55,793 bases of DNA from an uncultured Bacteroidales bacterium (lineage in GTDB: Bacteria; Bacteroidota; Bacteroidia; Bacteroidales; F082): assembly GCA_900318465.1 (NCBI GenBank), contig ONKQ01000016.1, positions 1 through 55,793 of the forward strand. Reading direction: 5' to 3'. Position 1 is the first letter of the stretch, and every line of letters begins with the position of its first letter. Shown in pieces: positions 1 to 7,978 of the stretch. Under the pieces are notes generated by a model that was given only the letters and a program-made list of their open reading frames with translations, searched no databases and was not told the origin of the DNA. A program made the position numbers and the translations under genes.

Positions 1-261
1 AAAATCACTGCGTTTACCGTGTTACAATACATCAACAAAACAAACAACAAACCTATTGGTCAAATTAAATATGCGCTACTTTAATTCCGCCAACGAGTTT
101 CTTTATATGTAACGGCAGCTAAAAACACCGAAGGCTATGACCGTTTTATTCAATTAGCTAAAAATGAAAAATTTATAAAAGATGACGATTGCCTTTTCTT
201 TTTACATCAATGCGCTTCTTATTGTCTTCAACAGTACGATGTCTACGAAGATGAAGGGCTG
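1..261 (+). pseudogene. Upstream in-frame remnant of the TerB-C protein gene, interrupted by TAA
   Basis: Reading in the same frame as the TerB-C gene that follows, positions 1-81 give 27 sense codons, then TAA at 82-84, then an open stretch from 85 straight into the ATG at 262. The 59 codons between the stop and that ATG have no ATG, GTG or TTG, yet read like normal protein (for example NTEGYDRFIQLAKNEKF and DDDCLFFLHQCASYC). The simplest reading is that the real gene starts left of the window and that CAA or TAT became TAA, or that there is a sequence error. Alternatively an unrelated gene ends at 84. Confidence 0.5.
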
Positions 262-1254
262 ATGAAATATAATAAATACGAAGGAAAAGATGAAGTTGCT
301 TTGGCTTTTGAAAGGTCTATGCAAGGCGTCAAATTGGAGTATGATAAAGAAGTTGTTCGTGACATTAATGAGTTATATGGAAAACGATCCATGTTTTTGG
401 CAGTTAAAAGGATAAAAGACGAATTTATCCAGAACAATAATGTGATGAGATTTGTAGTTCAATTTGATTTTGTCATAGACTATTTCATTAGAAATAAGAC
501 TGGAATTAGAGAAGTATGTTTGGATGCTGTTCGCTTAATTGCAAAACAAGATAAGTTTGATGCGCTTCGATATTATTTTTTGTCATGTGTACTATACGGC
601 AAACAGGATGTACCTTTAGCAAAATCAATTGTCGATATTCTTTTTCCAACTCTACAACATAAAGAAAAGTTTTCTCTATTATTTGAAAAAAACCGTAATT
701 GTAACGATTATTACAAATTATGGGATGCTTTGAAAGGCTTTTATAATGAGTTTGATAAATGGAGAGGCCCTACAAAATTGTTATCGGAGGATTTCTTATT
801 GAAGATGGCAAGAATTGAGAAATTTGATGAAAGTCAATTTGAAATAAGAACTGTTGATTCTTATTGCGTACCAGAAAGAAAAGTTGTTTTAATTGATAAA
901 TCAGAAGTGGAAATAAGAAAAGAAAAATTTGAGAAAACTGCATCAGATTTATCAGAATTATTAGATGAGAGCGACAATCAGGATGAGGCTTTGAGACCTG
1001 TTGGAAAACCAGAAAGGATATTTGACCGTGTTGTTGCTGATTTGATTTCTTTGTTCAAGCGGGAGAATTTCATCTTATCATCGGTACAATTAAATGATTT
1101 TGCCGCAGATAAAGCTTTAATGACCAATTCTATAGTCAATCAAATCAACGAAGCCTATTTTGAAACACTTGATGACAACTTGATTGAAGAAACTGAAGAT
1201 GGCTGGGCTATGAATAAAGATTATTACGAACAAATCAAAAAGAATATACAATGA
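262..1254 (+). CDS. TerB-C domain protein (C-terminal part)
   Basis: This 330-residue product ends in what looks like a TerB-C domain: the last ~60 residues (DKALMTNSIVNQINEAYFE, an acidic turn, then WAMNKDYYEQI) follow the pattern of the TerB-C terminus found in proteins with TerB-N and TerB-C domains. The N-terminal part is mostly helical and charged and I do not recognise it. ATG 262 is only the first available start after the stop at 82-84; the natural protein is probably longer. The stop codon overlaps the start of the ATPase at 1251 (ATGA type), so the two are translationally linked. TerB-C proteins are known to occur with helicases and ATPases in predicted stress or phage-response modules; the exact role here is unknown. 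Confidence 0.65.
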   Translation: MKYNKYEGKDEVALAFERSMQGVKLEYDKEVVRDINELYGKRSMFLAVKRIKDEFIQNNNVMRFVVQFDFVIDYFIRNKTGIREVCLDAVRLIAKQDKFDALRYYFLSCVLYGKQDVPLAKSIVDILFPTLQHKEKFSLLFEKNRNCNDYYKLWDALKGFYNEFDKWRGPTKLLSEDFLLKMARIEKFDESQFEIRTVDSYCVPERKVVLIDKSEVEIRKEKFEKTASDLSELLDESDNQDEALRPVGKPERIFDRVVADLISLFKRENFILSSVQLNDFAADKALMTNSIVNQINEAYFETLDDNLIEETEDGWAMNKDYYEQIKKNIQ

Positions 1255-2561
1255 ATGTGAAACCCAAAGAAGCAACAGAAATTATCAACTCATTGATTAG
1301 CGGCACGGTTCCGCGAATTGGCATTCAGCACATTGCCGTGGGGCGTGATGAAGAGATACAGGCCATGCTACGCACGCTGGAAGATGTGAAAAACGGACAT
1401 AATGCCGTCAAATTTTGGATTGGGGAATTTGGGTCTGGAAAGTCTTTCATGCTTCACTTGATGAAAGTTGTGGCAATGAAGCAGAAATTTGTCGTTTCGC
1501 AAGCGGATTTCAGTCCTGAAGTAAGGTTATATGCCTCGGATGGAAAATCATTGGCATTGTATAAAAATCTGATGGACAACATTTCCATTCAGACTAAGCC
1601 CGAAGGTGGTGCATTGCCAACTTTGATTGAGAAATGGATAGACCAAGTAGTTGTGAAAACTGCTTTGGATTTGGGAGTAGGTATGGAACAAATACTTTCT
1701 CCTCAATGTTGCAAGAAAGTTGAACAGCGTATTTTGGAAACTCTCAATCAAATTTCAAGTGCGGATAGTTTTGATTTTGGCGTTGTCATTGCAAAATATT
1801 TTGAAAGCCATATTAATAGCGATGACAACATGAAAAGGAACGCTTTAAGATGGTTGAAAGGCGAATACAAGAACAAAACAGACGCAAGAATGGACTTGGG
1901 AGTACGGGATATTGTAAACGACCAGAACTGGTACAATATGATAAAGAACTTTTGTCACCTGTTTGTCTCCATTGGTTATAGTGGGTTTATGGTGAATCTA
2001 GATGAAGCAACCAACCTATACAAGATACCAAGTTCAGTAGTTCGGCAAAAGAATTATGAAAAGATTCTGACCATTTACAATGACTGTTACCAAGGGAATT
2101 GCAGCAACTTATTCGTGAATTTTGCAGGTACAAATGAGTTTCTTGAAAGCCAAAAAAGAGGATTGTATAGTTACAATGCATTGAAGAGTAGAATAGAACC
2201 TAACAAATATGCAGTCAATGGAATCAAGGATTTTGCGCAGCCTGTAATAAAGATTACCCCTATAGATCATACCAATATCTTTATTTTGCTGAAAAACCTA
2301 AAAGAGATTTTTGATTTCAATTATTCAGTTCGGATGGAAGTGACTGATGAAGACATTCGTGCCTTTATGGAGGAAATCTATAACAAACCTGGAGCATTGG
2401 AATTTTTGATGCCGAGAGATGTAATTCGTGATTTCCTCAATGTTTTGAGTACTTTACGGCAAAACCCATCGTTGACTTTTGGCGATTTGTGCAAAAAAAT
2501 AGAGATCAAGGACGAGAGGCCTATGGAAGACATTTTACTTGATTCAATCACCGAACTATGA
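1251..2561 (+). CDS. BrxD-like P-loop ATPase (DUF2791 family)
   Basis: A 436-residue ATPase. The Walker A motif GEFGSGKS lies at about residues 58-65 and a Walker B-like hydrophobic strand ending in NLDEA at about 245-250. The start, with SGTVPRIGIQHIAVGRDEE before the P-loop, is typical of the DUF2791 family that includes BrxD of type 2 BREX. The protein is soluble, with no signal or membrane segment. It overlaps the TerB-C gene upstream by 4 bases and the helicase downstream by 4 bases, so the three form a tight operon. In BREX, BrxD pairs with the Lhr-like helicase BrxHI and the same pair is present here, but none of the other BREX genes (pglX, pglZ, brxA, pglW, pglY) is in the window. Confidence 0.8.
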   Translation: MNVKPKEATEIINSLISGTVPRIGIQHIAVGRDEEIQAMLRTLEDVKNGHNAVKFWIGEFGSGKSFMLHLMKVVAMKQKFVVSQADFSPEVRLYASDGKSLALYKNLMDNISIQTKPEGGALPTLIEKWIDQVVVKTALDLGVGMEQILSPQCCKKVEQRILETLNQISSADSFDFGVVIAKYFESHINSDDNMKRNALRWLKGEYKNKTDARMDLGVRDIVNDQNWYNMIKNFCHLFVSIGYSGFMVNLDEATNLYKIPSSVVRQKNYEKILTIYNDCYQGNCSNLFVNFAGTNEFLESQKRGLYSYNALKSRIEPNKYAVNGIKDFAQPVIKITPIDHTNIFILLKNLKEIFDFNYSVRMEVTDEDIRAFMEEIYNKPGALEFLMPRDVIRDFLNVLSTLRQNPSLTFGDLCKKIEIKDERPMEDILLDSITEL

Positions 2562-4666
2562 CAGCCTACGAATTGTTGTCAGAGCCGATTCGTCGTTATG
2601 TCAAGGATAGAAAATGGGAAAAGCTCACCCCTATCCAGTCGGCGGCTATCGTCAAAATTATGACGACCGACAATAACTATGTGTTGGCTTCACGGACTGC
2701 TTCAGGCAAAACCGAGGCCGCTTTCTTGCCTATTTTCTCGAAAGTGGATTTCAACCAACCGGGAGTGCAAGTGCTTTATATTTCGCCTTTGATAGCGTTG
2801 ATTAATGACCAAATGGAACGAGTAGAGGAATTATGTTCCTATTTGGATGTGACGGTTACAAAATGGCATGGTGAAGCGAGTGCAATAAAGAAAAACAAAT
2901 TGTTGGAATCGCCCGATGGCATTGTGCTCGTCACCCCAGAATCCATTGAAGCAATGTTCCAAAACAAGCCGAAATATATCAGAAAACTCTTTTCAAGTCT
3001 GAAGTTCATTGTCGTAGACGAAATCCATCATTATTTCGGTACGGAAAGAGGTGTGCATTTGCAATCGTTGTTGTATAGGTTGTCAAAGATAAATGTTGGT
3101 AAATGTAGATATGTAGGACTATCGGCTACGATTGGAGATTTTACTTTGGCAAAAGAGTTTTTTGGTCAACCAGAAAGCACTAAAGTTTTGATTGATAATA
3201 CGCCGAAACCTCATAAAGTAGAAATCAAATATTTCCCGTCGGAACCTTTTCAACTCTCTGTTGATTTGCTAAAAGATTTGTACAAGAAAACACGAGGCAA
3301 GAAAGCCCTCGTTTTCGCTAATACAAGAACTCTTGTTGAGAATGCTTCGGTAAAATTGTCTCAAATTTCGGAGTTGGTAGGTGGTCACTCCAATTACTTT
3401 TCCCATCATTCTTCGGTAGATAGGGGTATAAAGGAGTATGCAGCCTTCTTCGCTAAACATTCTCGTTATGAGCCATTCACAATTTGTTGTACTTCAACAT
3501 TAGAATTGGGTATTGACATCGGGAATGTGAATACAGTAGTTCAGATAAATTCACCACATAGTGTGTCTTCAATGGTTCAAAGAATGGGGAGAAGTGGTCG
3601 AGGACAGAATTCAACGAGTGAGTTGACAATTTATGCAACGAATAAATGGGACTTGCTCCAGGCTTTGGCTTGTTGGCGACTTTTCGAAAAGGGTGTTCTT
3701 GACATTTCAGAACGGATAAAACGACCTTATGACATTTTGCTTCACCAAATGCTTTCGATAGTAAAAGAAAGAATAGAAATAGGTGCTGAAGAACTTGTTC
3801 GTGAACTGCACGAAAACATAGCCTTTCGTGATTGTGATATTGATTCGGCAAAAATGATTATTCGAAAATTGGTTGATGAGGATATGCTTGAAGAGATTGG
3901 CAAAAAACTCATTGTGGGACTGAAAGGCGAAAAGTTTTTTGATGCCGGTGAGTTGTATACTGTATTTTGGAGTTCTTTTGAATATGAAGTTTTTTATAAC
4001 GACCAAGCCATTGGCAGTTTGTGTCCAGATACGAATGTCGAAATTGGTATGACCGTTTTCCTTGCTGCCAAAATGTGGAGAATTGTTGAGATTGATTACG
4101 AAAGAATGAGAATCTATGTTGATACCGCTTCTGTAGGTAATGCTCCTATATTTACGGGTTCGGGGGGATACAATGTCAGTTATGAAGTGGAAAAAGAAAT
4201 GTCGCAAATTCTGCTTGATGATGAAATCTATCCTGTTTTGGATACACAAGGGGCTGAAGCTTTAAAAGAGTTGAGAGATGAATACAATAATTATCAACAA
4301 ATTGGACATTCGAGCATTCCATTTTTGATAAATGATGATTCAATATCATTACTTCTGTTGTGTGGTACAAAAGCAGCGAAAACGCTTTTTTCTCTAATAA
4401 GTTCATATCAGCGAACAGGATTTGGACGTGATGGAAAAATTGTCGTTTATGGCGATTTGGATAGATATAGGAGCACTTTGTCAAAAATCAAAGAAATTGG
4501 AAGTGAAAACGAGAAATTATTGATTCAGAGTATAGAAAAAATTTCATGGGATAGTGTTGCAAAATTTAGCATCAATCTTCCCAAAAAATTACAAGTTCGT
4601 CTGGCTTATGATAGATTGTTTGATTTGGATACAGCATTGAAAGTAATTAGAGAAATGTTGGATTAA
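2558..4666 (+). CDS. Lhr/BrxHI-like DEAD/DEAH-box superfamily 2 helicase
   Basis: A 702-residue SF2 helicase. Visible motifs are a Q-like motif LTPIQ (23-27), Walker A SRTASGKT (45-52), DEIHH (about 153-157), SAT (about 189-191) and the arginine-finger motif QRMGRSGRG (about 340-348). The DEIHH box with the spacing of SAT and the GRSGRG motif fits the Lhr family. At about 700 residues it matches BrxHI better than full-length Lhr (~1,500). The C-terminal half has no domain I can name. It is the last gene of the TerB-C/ATPase/helicase operon; a hairpin about 120 bases downstream is the likely terminator. Predicted role: ATP-driven nucleic-acid unwinding together with the BrxD-like ATPase. Confidence 0.85.
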   Translation: MTAYELLSEPIRRYVKDRKWEKLTPIQSAAIVKIMTTDNNYVLASRTASGKTEAAFLPIFSKVDFNQPGVQVLYISPLIALINDQMERVEELCSYLDVTVTKWHGEASAIKKNKLLESPDGIVLVTPESIEAMFQNKPKYIRKLFSSLKFIVVDEIHHYFGTERGVHLQSLLYRLSKINVGKCRYVGLSATIGDFTLAKEFFGQPESTKVLIDNTPKPHKVEIKYFPSEPFQLSVDLLKDLYKKTRGKKALVFANTRTLVENASVKLSQISELVGGHSNYFSHHSSVDRGIKEYAAFFAKHSRYEPFTICCTSTLELGIDIGNVNTVVQINSPHSVSSMVQRMGRSGRGQNSTSELTIYATNKWDLLQALACWRLFEKGVLDISERIKRPYDILLHQMLSIVKERIEIGAEELVRELHENIAFRDCDIDSAKMIIRKLVDEDMLEEIGKKLIVGLKGEKFFDAGELYTVFWSSFEYEVFYNDQAIGSLCPDTNVEIGMTVFLAAKMWRIVEIDYERMRIYVDTASVGNAPIFTGSGGYNVSYEVEKEMSQILLDDEIYPVLDTQGAEALKELRDEYNNYQQIGHSSIPFLINDDSISLLLLCGTKAAKTLFSLISSYQRTGFGRDGKIVVYGDLDRYRSTLSKIKEIGSENEKLLIQSIEKISWDSVAKFSINLPKKLQVRLAYDRLFDLDTALKVIREMLD

Positions 4667-4782
4667 AGTTTCGTTGGTCGTATTAATTGAATTTAGGATG
4701 TAAAAAAATCGCAGATAGTTTTTAGAAATGCCCTCTAATCAATCACATTCAAAATGTTGCCTACAGACAGCAGTTTTTATGG

Positions 4783-4810
4783 AAAAGTGTTGGTTGGAGG
4801 CAACACTTTT
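4783..4810. terminator. Bidirectional terminator hairpin between convergent genes
   Basis: A perfect 10-base stem (AAAAGTGTTG at 4783-4792 and CAACACTTTT at 4801-4810) with an 8-base loop and a T run on either strand. It sits in the 252-base gap between the helicase (ends 4666, +) and the DUF4143 ATPase (ends 4919, -), where one hairpin could serve both. Confidence 0.7.
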
Positions 4811-4918
4811 TCAAATCGCACCTCCTCCAAAGAAAGTCCTTCCATCAGGATTTTATTAGCAGAAAACTCCAACGAGAAGGTGGGAGTTTTTCATACTCAG
4901 CCACTTCTTCCCATCAAG

Positions 4919-6010
4919 TCAGATTCTGCCAGTTACAAAGTCCTGGTAATTATCTGGATTGACAACCGTGAAGGTATGCTCAGGATAATTGTGGGCGAAA
5001 GTTTCGGTATGCAAAACACCGTCGATGTCTTCTATATAATCGACTTCCTGTTGCTGCTGGGTTCGCCAAAAGTAACTTTTACCATAGAAAAGGCTATAGG
5101 AATTGTGCTTCAAGCGCTCACTCACAAGAAAGTTTTCCCACAACGCCCCCGCGTCTTGTCGAAGTTGAAGCGGCTTGAAATCGCCAAGAATCGCATTGCG
5201 CACCCCATTGTCGTAGAAATAGATTTTCCGACTTTTCTTCAACTCATTTCTCAAATTGCGGCTGAACGAACGCAGATGAAATAAGATGTATGACTTCTCT
5301 AACAAATCAATGTAGCGCTGTACCGTTTGTGAATTGAGACCCAACAACTTGGATAGTTCATTAAATGACACCTCGCTACCCATTTGCAGAGCCAAAGCCT
5401 GCAGCAATTGCTCAATAATCTCAGGCTTCCGCACATCCTGAAAAGCGAAGACGTCCTTGTAAAGATAACTATTGACGAGATTCGACAAAGTTTCGCGCTC
5501 CTCCCCTTGCGAATTGGCCACTTCAGGATATGCGCCATACACCAATCTACGTTCCAAAAGTCTCTTTTCATCCATAGAGCCGTGATTGTCAATAAGTTCC
5601 TCTGAAGAAAAAGGAAACACATTGTATTCATATTTCCTTCCTGTCAAGGGCTCGTTAATGGAATTGGAGAGTTGCAAAGCCGACGATCCTGTGACAACGA
5701 TTTGTTTCATCGGAAGATTGTCGATGAGCAATTTCAGCGTAACGCCTATGTTTGGCACACGTTGCGCCTCATCTATGAAGACGAGTTCATATTGGGCAGT
5801 TTCAGCCTGTAGTTGCGTTGAGGTAGGATTTGTCAGTTTTTGCCGTATGTCAGGTTCATCACAATTCCAGAACAGTGTTTTTTTGTCCGTCTCAGCCATC
5901 AACATTCGGAGCAAAGTGGTCTTTCCTACCTGACGAGGTCCCGTCAGCACAATGGCTTTCCCCTTAAAAAGCCGTGGAAGAATGAGTTGCTTCAGTCGTC
6001 GTTCAATCAT
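4919..6010 (-). CDS. AAA-type ATPase with DUF4143 domain
   Basis: A 363-residue protein of the large Bacteroidetes and archaeal AAA/DUF4143 family. Walker A is GPRQVGKTT at residues 24-32, Walker B FIDEA at about 78-82, and a TGSSA sensor-1 type stretch follows. The middle has a winged-helix-like segment (FNELSKLLGLNSQTVQRYIDLLEKSY) and the C-terminal third carries the DUF4143 region (FYDNGVRNAIL, then ALWENFLVSE, then YFWRTQQQQEVDYIE), which resembles a nuclease fold. Members are often many-copy, strain-variable genes; their function is not established. It converges on the helicase operon and is transcribed alone from its own promoter with an inverted repeat. Confidence 0.85.
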   Translation of the reverse strand: MIERRLKQLILPRLFKGKAIVLTGPRQVGKTTLLRMLMAETDKKTLFWNCDEPDIRQKLTNPTSTQLQAETAQYELVFIDEAQRVPNIGVTLKLLIDNLPMKQIVVTGSSALQLSNSINEPLTGRKYEYNVFPFSSEELIDNHGSMDEKRLLERRLVYGAYPEVANSQGEERETLSNLVNSYLYKDVFAFQDVRKPEIIEQLLQALALQMGSEVSFNELSKLLGLNSQTVQRYIDLLEKSYILFHLRSFSRNLRNELKKSRKIYFYDNGVRNAILGDFKPLQLRQDAGALWENFLVSERLKHNSYSLFYGKSYFWRTQQQQEVDYIEDIDGVLHTETFAHNYPEHTFTVVNPDNYQDFVTGRI

Positions 6011-6032
6011 ATTTTAATGTGTTAGACAACAG

Positions 6033-6040
6033 CAAAAATA
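6033..6040 (-). promoter_or_regulatory. -7 promoter box for the DUF4143 ATPase gene
   Basis: On the minus strand this reads TATTTTTG, a full match to the Bacteroidetes -7 consensus TAnnTTTG. It lies 22 bases before the ATG at 6010, leaving a very short leader. Confidence 0.6.
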
Positions 6041-6053
6041 CAACTTTTTATGA

Positions 6054-6089
6054 TATAACGGAAAAAAAATATAATATTTTTCCATTATA
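6054..6089. repeat. Inverted repeat upstream of the DUF4143 ATPase promoter
   Basis: TATAACGGAAAAA (6054-6066) and TTTTTCCATTATA (6077-6089) are inverted copies with a single mismatch around a 10-base AT centre. The element covers the -33 region of the promoter at 6033-6040, as a repressor operator would. It could equally be a hairpin. Confidence 0.5.
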
Positions 6090-6145
6090 ACAAGAAAATC
6101 ACCATAGTTCCATCTTCTTCCACGCTTCATCAATCCCCACAGGTT

Positions 6146-7783
6146 TTATTCCACCGTAACCAATTTATTCTCAACGCCTTTCGCAGTTTCCATCTTAATC
6201 AGATAAACCCCGGCATTATGGCCGCTGAAATCATAGTCGAAAACATCGCCATTGACGTTGCTTTCAAACACCTTCACACCTATTATATTATAGATGCTGA
6301 TGTGGCGGATGCCCTCCGCCGTGATGGTCACGCGGCCTTGGGTCGGGTTGGGATAGACAGCCGTTCCCTTGGCTTCCATTTCCGGAATCGCCACGCAATC
6401 ATCAACAATGTTTGTGAACTGCTCGCTCCAGTCGGAGTTCTCGTAAACCGAAACACAGCCGCAAGGCACGATGAGTTTGTTGCTGCCGAAGCCACCGAAA
6501 GGAAACATATCAAGCGTGGGCGGCGTTTCGGCCAAAATGACTGCCTCTGTGAAACCCGAACAACTTGCAAAAGCGAAACCTCCTACATATTCCAAGCTCT
6601 TGGAGAGGGTCAAGGTGCCTTCGAATCCGTGGCAGCCTTCAAACGCGCTGGAACCGATTTCTGTCACCAAATTGGGTATCACCAATGAACCTTTGAAACC
6701 GGCACATTCCTCAAAAGTCCAGCCTCCGATGAAAGTCAAACTCTCGCTGATGGTCAAAGTGCCATCGAAACCAGAGCAATAGGCAAAAGCCGACTCGCCG
6801 AGTTCTAAGACGGTGTTGGGGATGACCAAAGAACCCGTCAAACCCGTGCATCTTTCAAAGGCATATCCTCCGATGGAAGTGATGTTTTCGGGAATCACCA
6901 ATTCGCCCGTGAGGGTGCTGCAATAGTAAAAAGCGTTGTCGCCGATACGAGTAACGTCGTCAGGAATCACGGTGTTTTGGCAGCCGGCAAGCAGTTCGTT
7001 GGTGTTCGTCCTGATGATGGCGTTGCAACCGTTTCTTGAGTCGAAAACCGTGTTGCCGCTTTCCACGGTGATTTCTGTCAGTTCGGCGCATCCTCCAAAC
7101 GGGTTTGTGCCGATGTAAGTCACCGAAGCGGGGATGTTGATGCTCGTCAGCCCTGTGAACCAAAACGACCATCCGCCGATTTCGGTGACCGAACTTGGGA
7201 TGGTGATGGAAGTCAGGCCGCTGCAACGGTTAAAGGCATCTTCGGCGATAGACACCACGCCGTCAGGAATCGTCGAGTTTTTGCAACCGACAATCAGCTC
7301 GTCGTTGTATTTTTTGATGATGGCGTTGCAGTTGTCGCGCGAGTCGTAGTCCTCGTTGGCTGGATCCACCACAAAGCCCTCAATGCCATCACAACCATAG
7401 AAAGGCGTGTAGCCAATCCATTCCACCGAGGCGGGAATGGTCACCACGCCAGTAAAGCCGCAATAGTCAAAGGCATCGTCGCCGATTTCCTCAAGGGTGT
7501 TGGGAAGAATCAAAGTGCCTTCGAGTCCCCTGCAATAGCTAAAAGCATAGCCGTCAATGATGGTGACAGCATAGTTGTTTCCATTATAGACCACATAGTC
7601 AGGAATGGTCAATGTACCCGTGGCATCGGTGCCATCCACGTGTTCCAAAACGGTTACGGAAGCGCCGCCGTAATTGACTTCATAAATCAAGTCGCCGTAA
7701 GTGAAGGTTTGAGCATTCAATTGGGTCAGGCCAAAAGCCAACAAGACCAGCAAAACAACGTGTTTCAAGTAATTCTTCGTCAT
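6146..7783 (-). CDS. BspA-type leucine-rich-repeat protein, T9SS cargo
   Basis: A 545-residue secreted protein. Residues 1-24 are a Sec signal peptide (basic start, VVLLVLLAFGL, then LNA). From about 60 to 440 it is made of repeated LRR_5 units of the form TIPSSVTEIGGWSFWFTGLTS, the Treponema/Bacteroides BspA type. The C-terminal ~75 residues are a type A type IX secretion sorting domain: YPNPTQGRVTI at about 477-487, then a beta-rich segment and GVYLIKMET near the end. It should therefore be exported by T9SS and anchored on or released from the cell surface. BspA-like proteins often bind host or matrix proteins; that role is inference here. It is a single-gene unit with its own promoter, divergent from prfB. 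Confidence 0.9.
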   Translation of the reverse strand: MTKNYLKHVVLLVLLAFGLTQLNAQTFTYGDLIYEVNYGGASVTVLEHVDGTDATGTLTIPDYVVYNGNNYAVTIIDGYAFSYCRGLEGTLILPNTLEEIGDDAFDYCGFTGVVTIPASVEWIGYTPFYGCDGIEGFVVDPANEDYDSRDNCNAIIKKYNDELIVGCKNSTIPDGVVSIAEDAFNRCSGLTSITIPSSVTEIGGWSFWFTGLTSINIPASVTYIGTNPFGGCAELTEITVESGNTVFDSRNGCNAIIRTNTNELLAGCQNTVIPDDVTRIGDNAFYYCSTLTGELVIPENITSIGGYAFERCTGLTGSLVIPNTVLELGESAFAYCSGFDGTLTISESLTFIGGWTFEECAGFKGSLVIPNLVTEIGSSAFEGCHGFEGTLTLSKSLEYVGGFAFASCSGFTEAVILAETPPTLDMFPFGGFGSNKLIVPCGCVSVYENSDWSEQFTNIVDDCVAIPEMEAKGTAVYPNPTQGRVTITAEGIRHISIYNIIGVKVFESNVNGDVFDYDFSGHNAGVYLIKMETAKGVENKLVTVE

Positions 7784-7825
7784 AATTCAAAGGTTTAATG
7801 GGTGATACAATGTATTTCAGAGGGA

Positions 7826-7833
7826 CAAAAATA
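7826..7833 (-). promoter_or_regulatory. -7 promoter box for the LRR protein gene
   Basis: Minus-strand TATTTTTG matches TAnnTTTG exactly. The expected start of transcription is about 35-40 bases before the ATG at 7783. Confidence 0.55.
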
Positions 7834-7863
7834 CAAAATCCACGCAATTCGCGCAAAAATATT

Positions 7864-7871
7864 TACCTTTG
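7864..7871 (+). promoter_or_regulatory. prfB: -7 promoter box for prfB
   Basis: TACCTTTG matches TAnnTTTG. It predicts a leader of about 100 bases before the prfB ATG at 7979, holding a strong inverted repeat (7904-7963). It is back to back with the LRR gene promoter. Confidence 0.55.
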
Positions 7872-7903
7872 CAGCCTGAAAACCAAAGACACGAGACTTC
7901 AAG

Positions 7904-7963
7904 ACTCGGGACAAGGGACTTTTTGACCCTCGCCTCGCGTCCCGCAGTCCCGTAGTCCCAAGT
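7904..7963 (+). repeat. Inverted repeat in the prfB leader
   Basis: ACTCGGGACAAGGGACT (7904-7920) can pair with AGTCCCGTAGTCCCAAGT (7946-7963) with only a few mismatches. The segment is made of repeated GGGAC/GTCCC words. It ends 15 bases before the prfB ATG. Confidence 0.5.
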
Positions 7964-7978
7964 CAAAAGGAAAAAAAT

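Noticed and set aside
4754-5284. 176-residue plus-strand gene after the helicase
   Set aside because: Most of it is antisense to the DUF4143 gene, it spans a terminator hairpin, and the sequence has no protein-like pattern.
6218-6688. 156-residue plus-strand frame in the LRR gene
   Set aside because: Antisense shadow of the repeat and T9SS domains.
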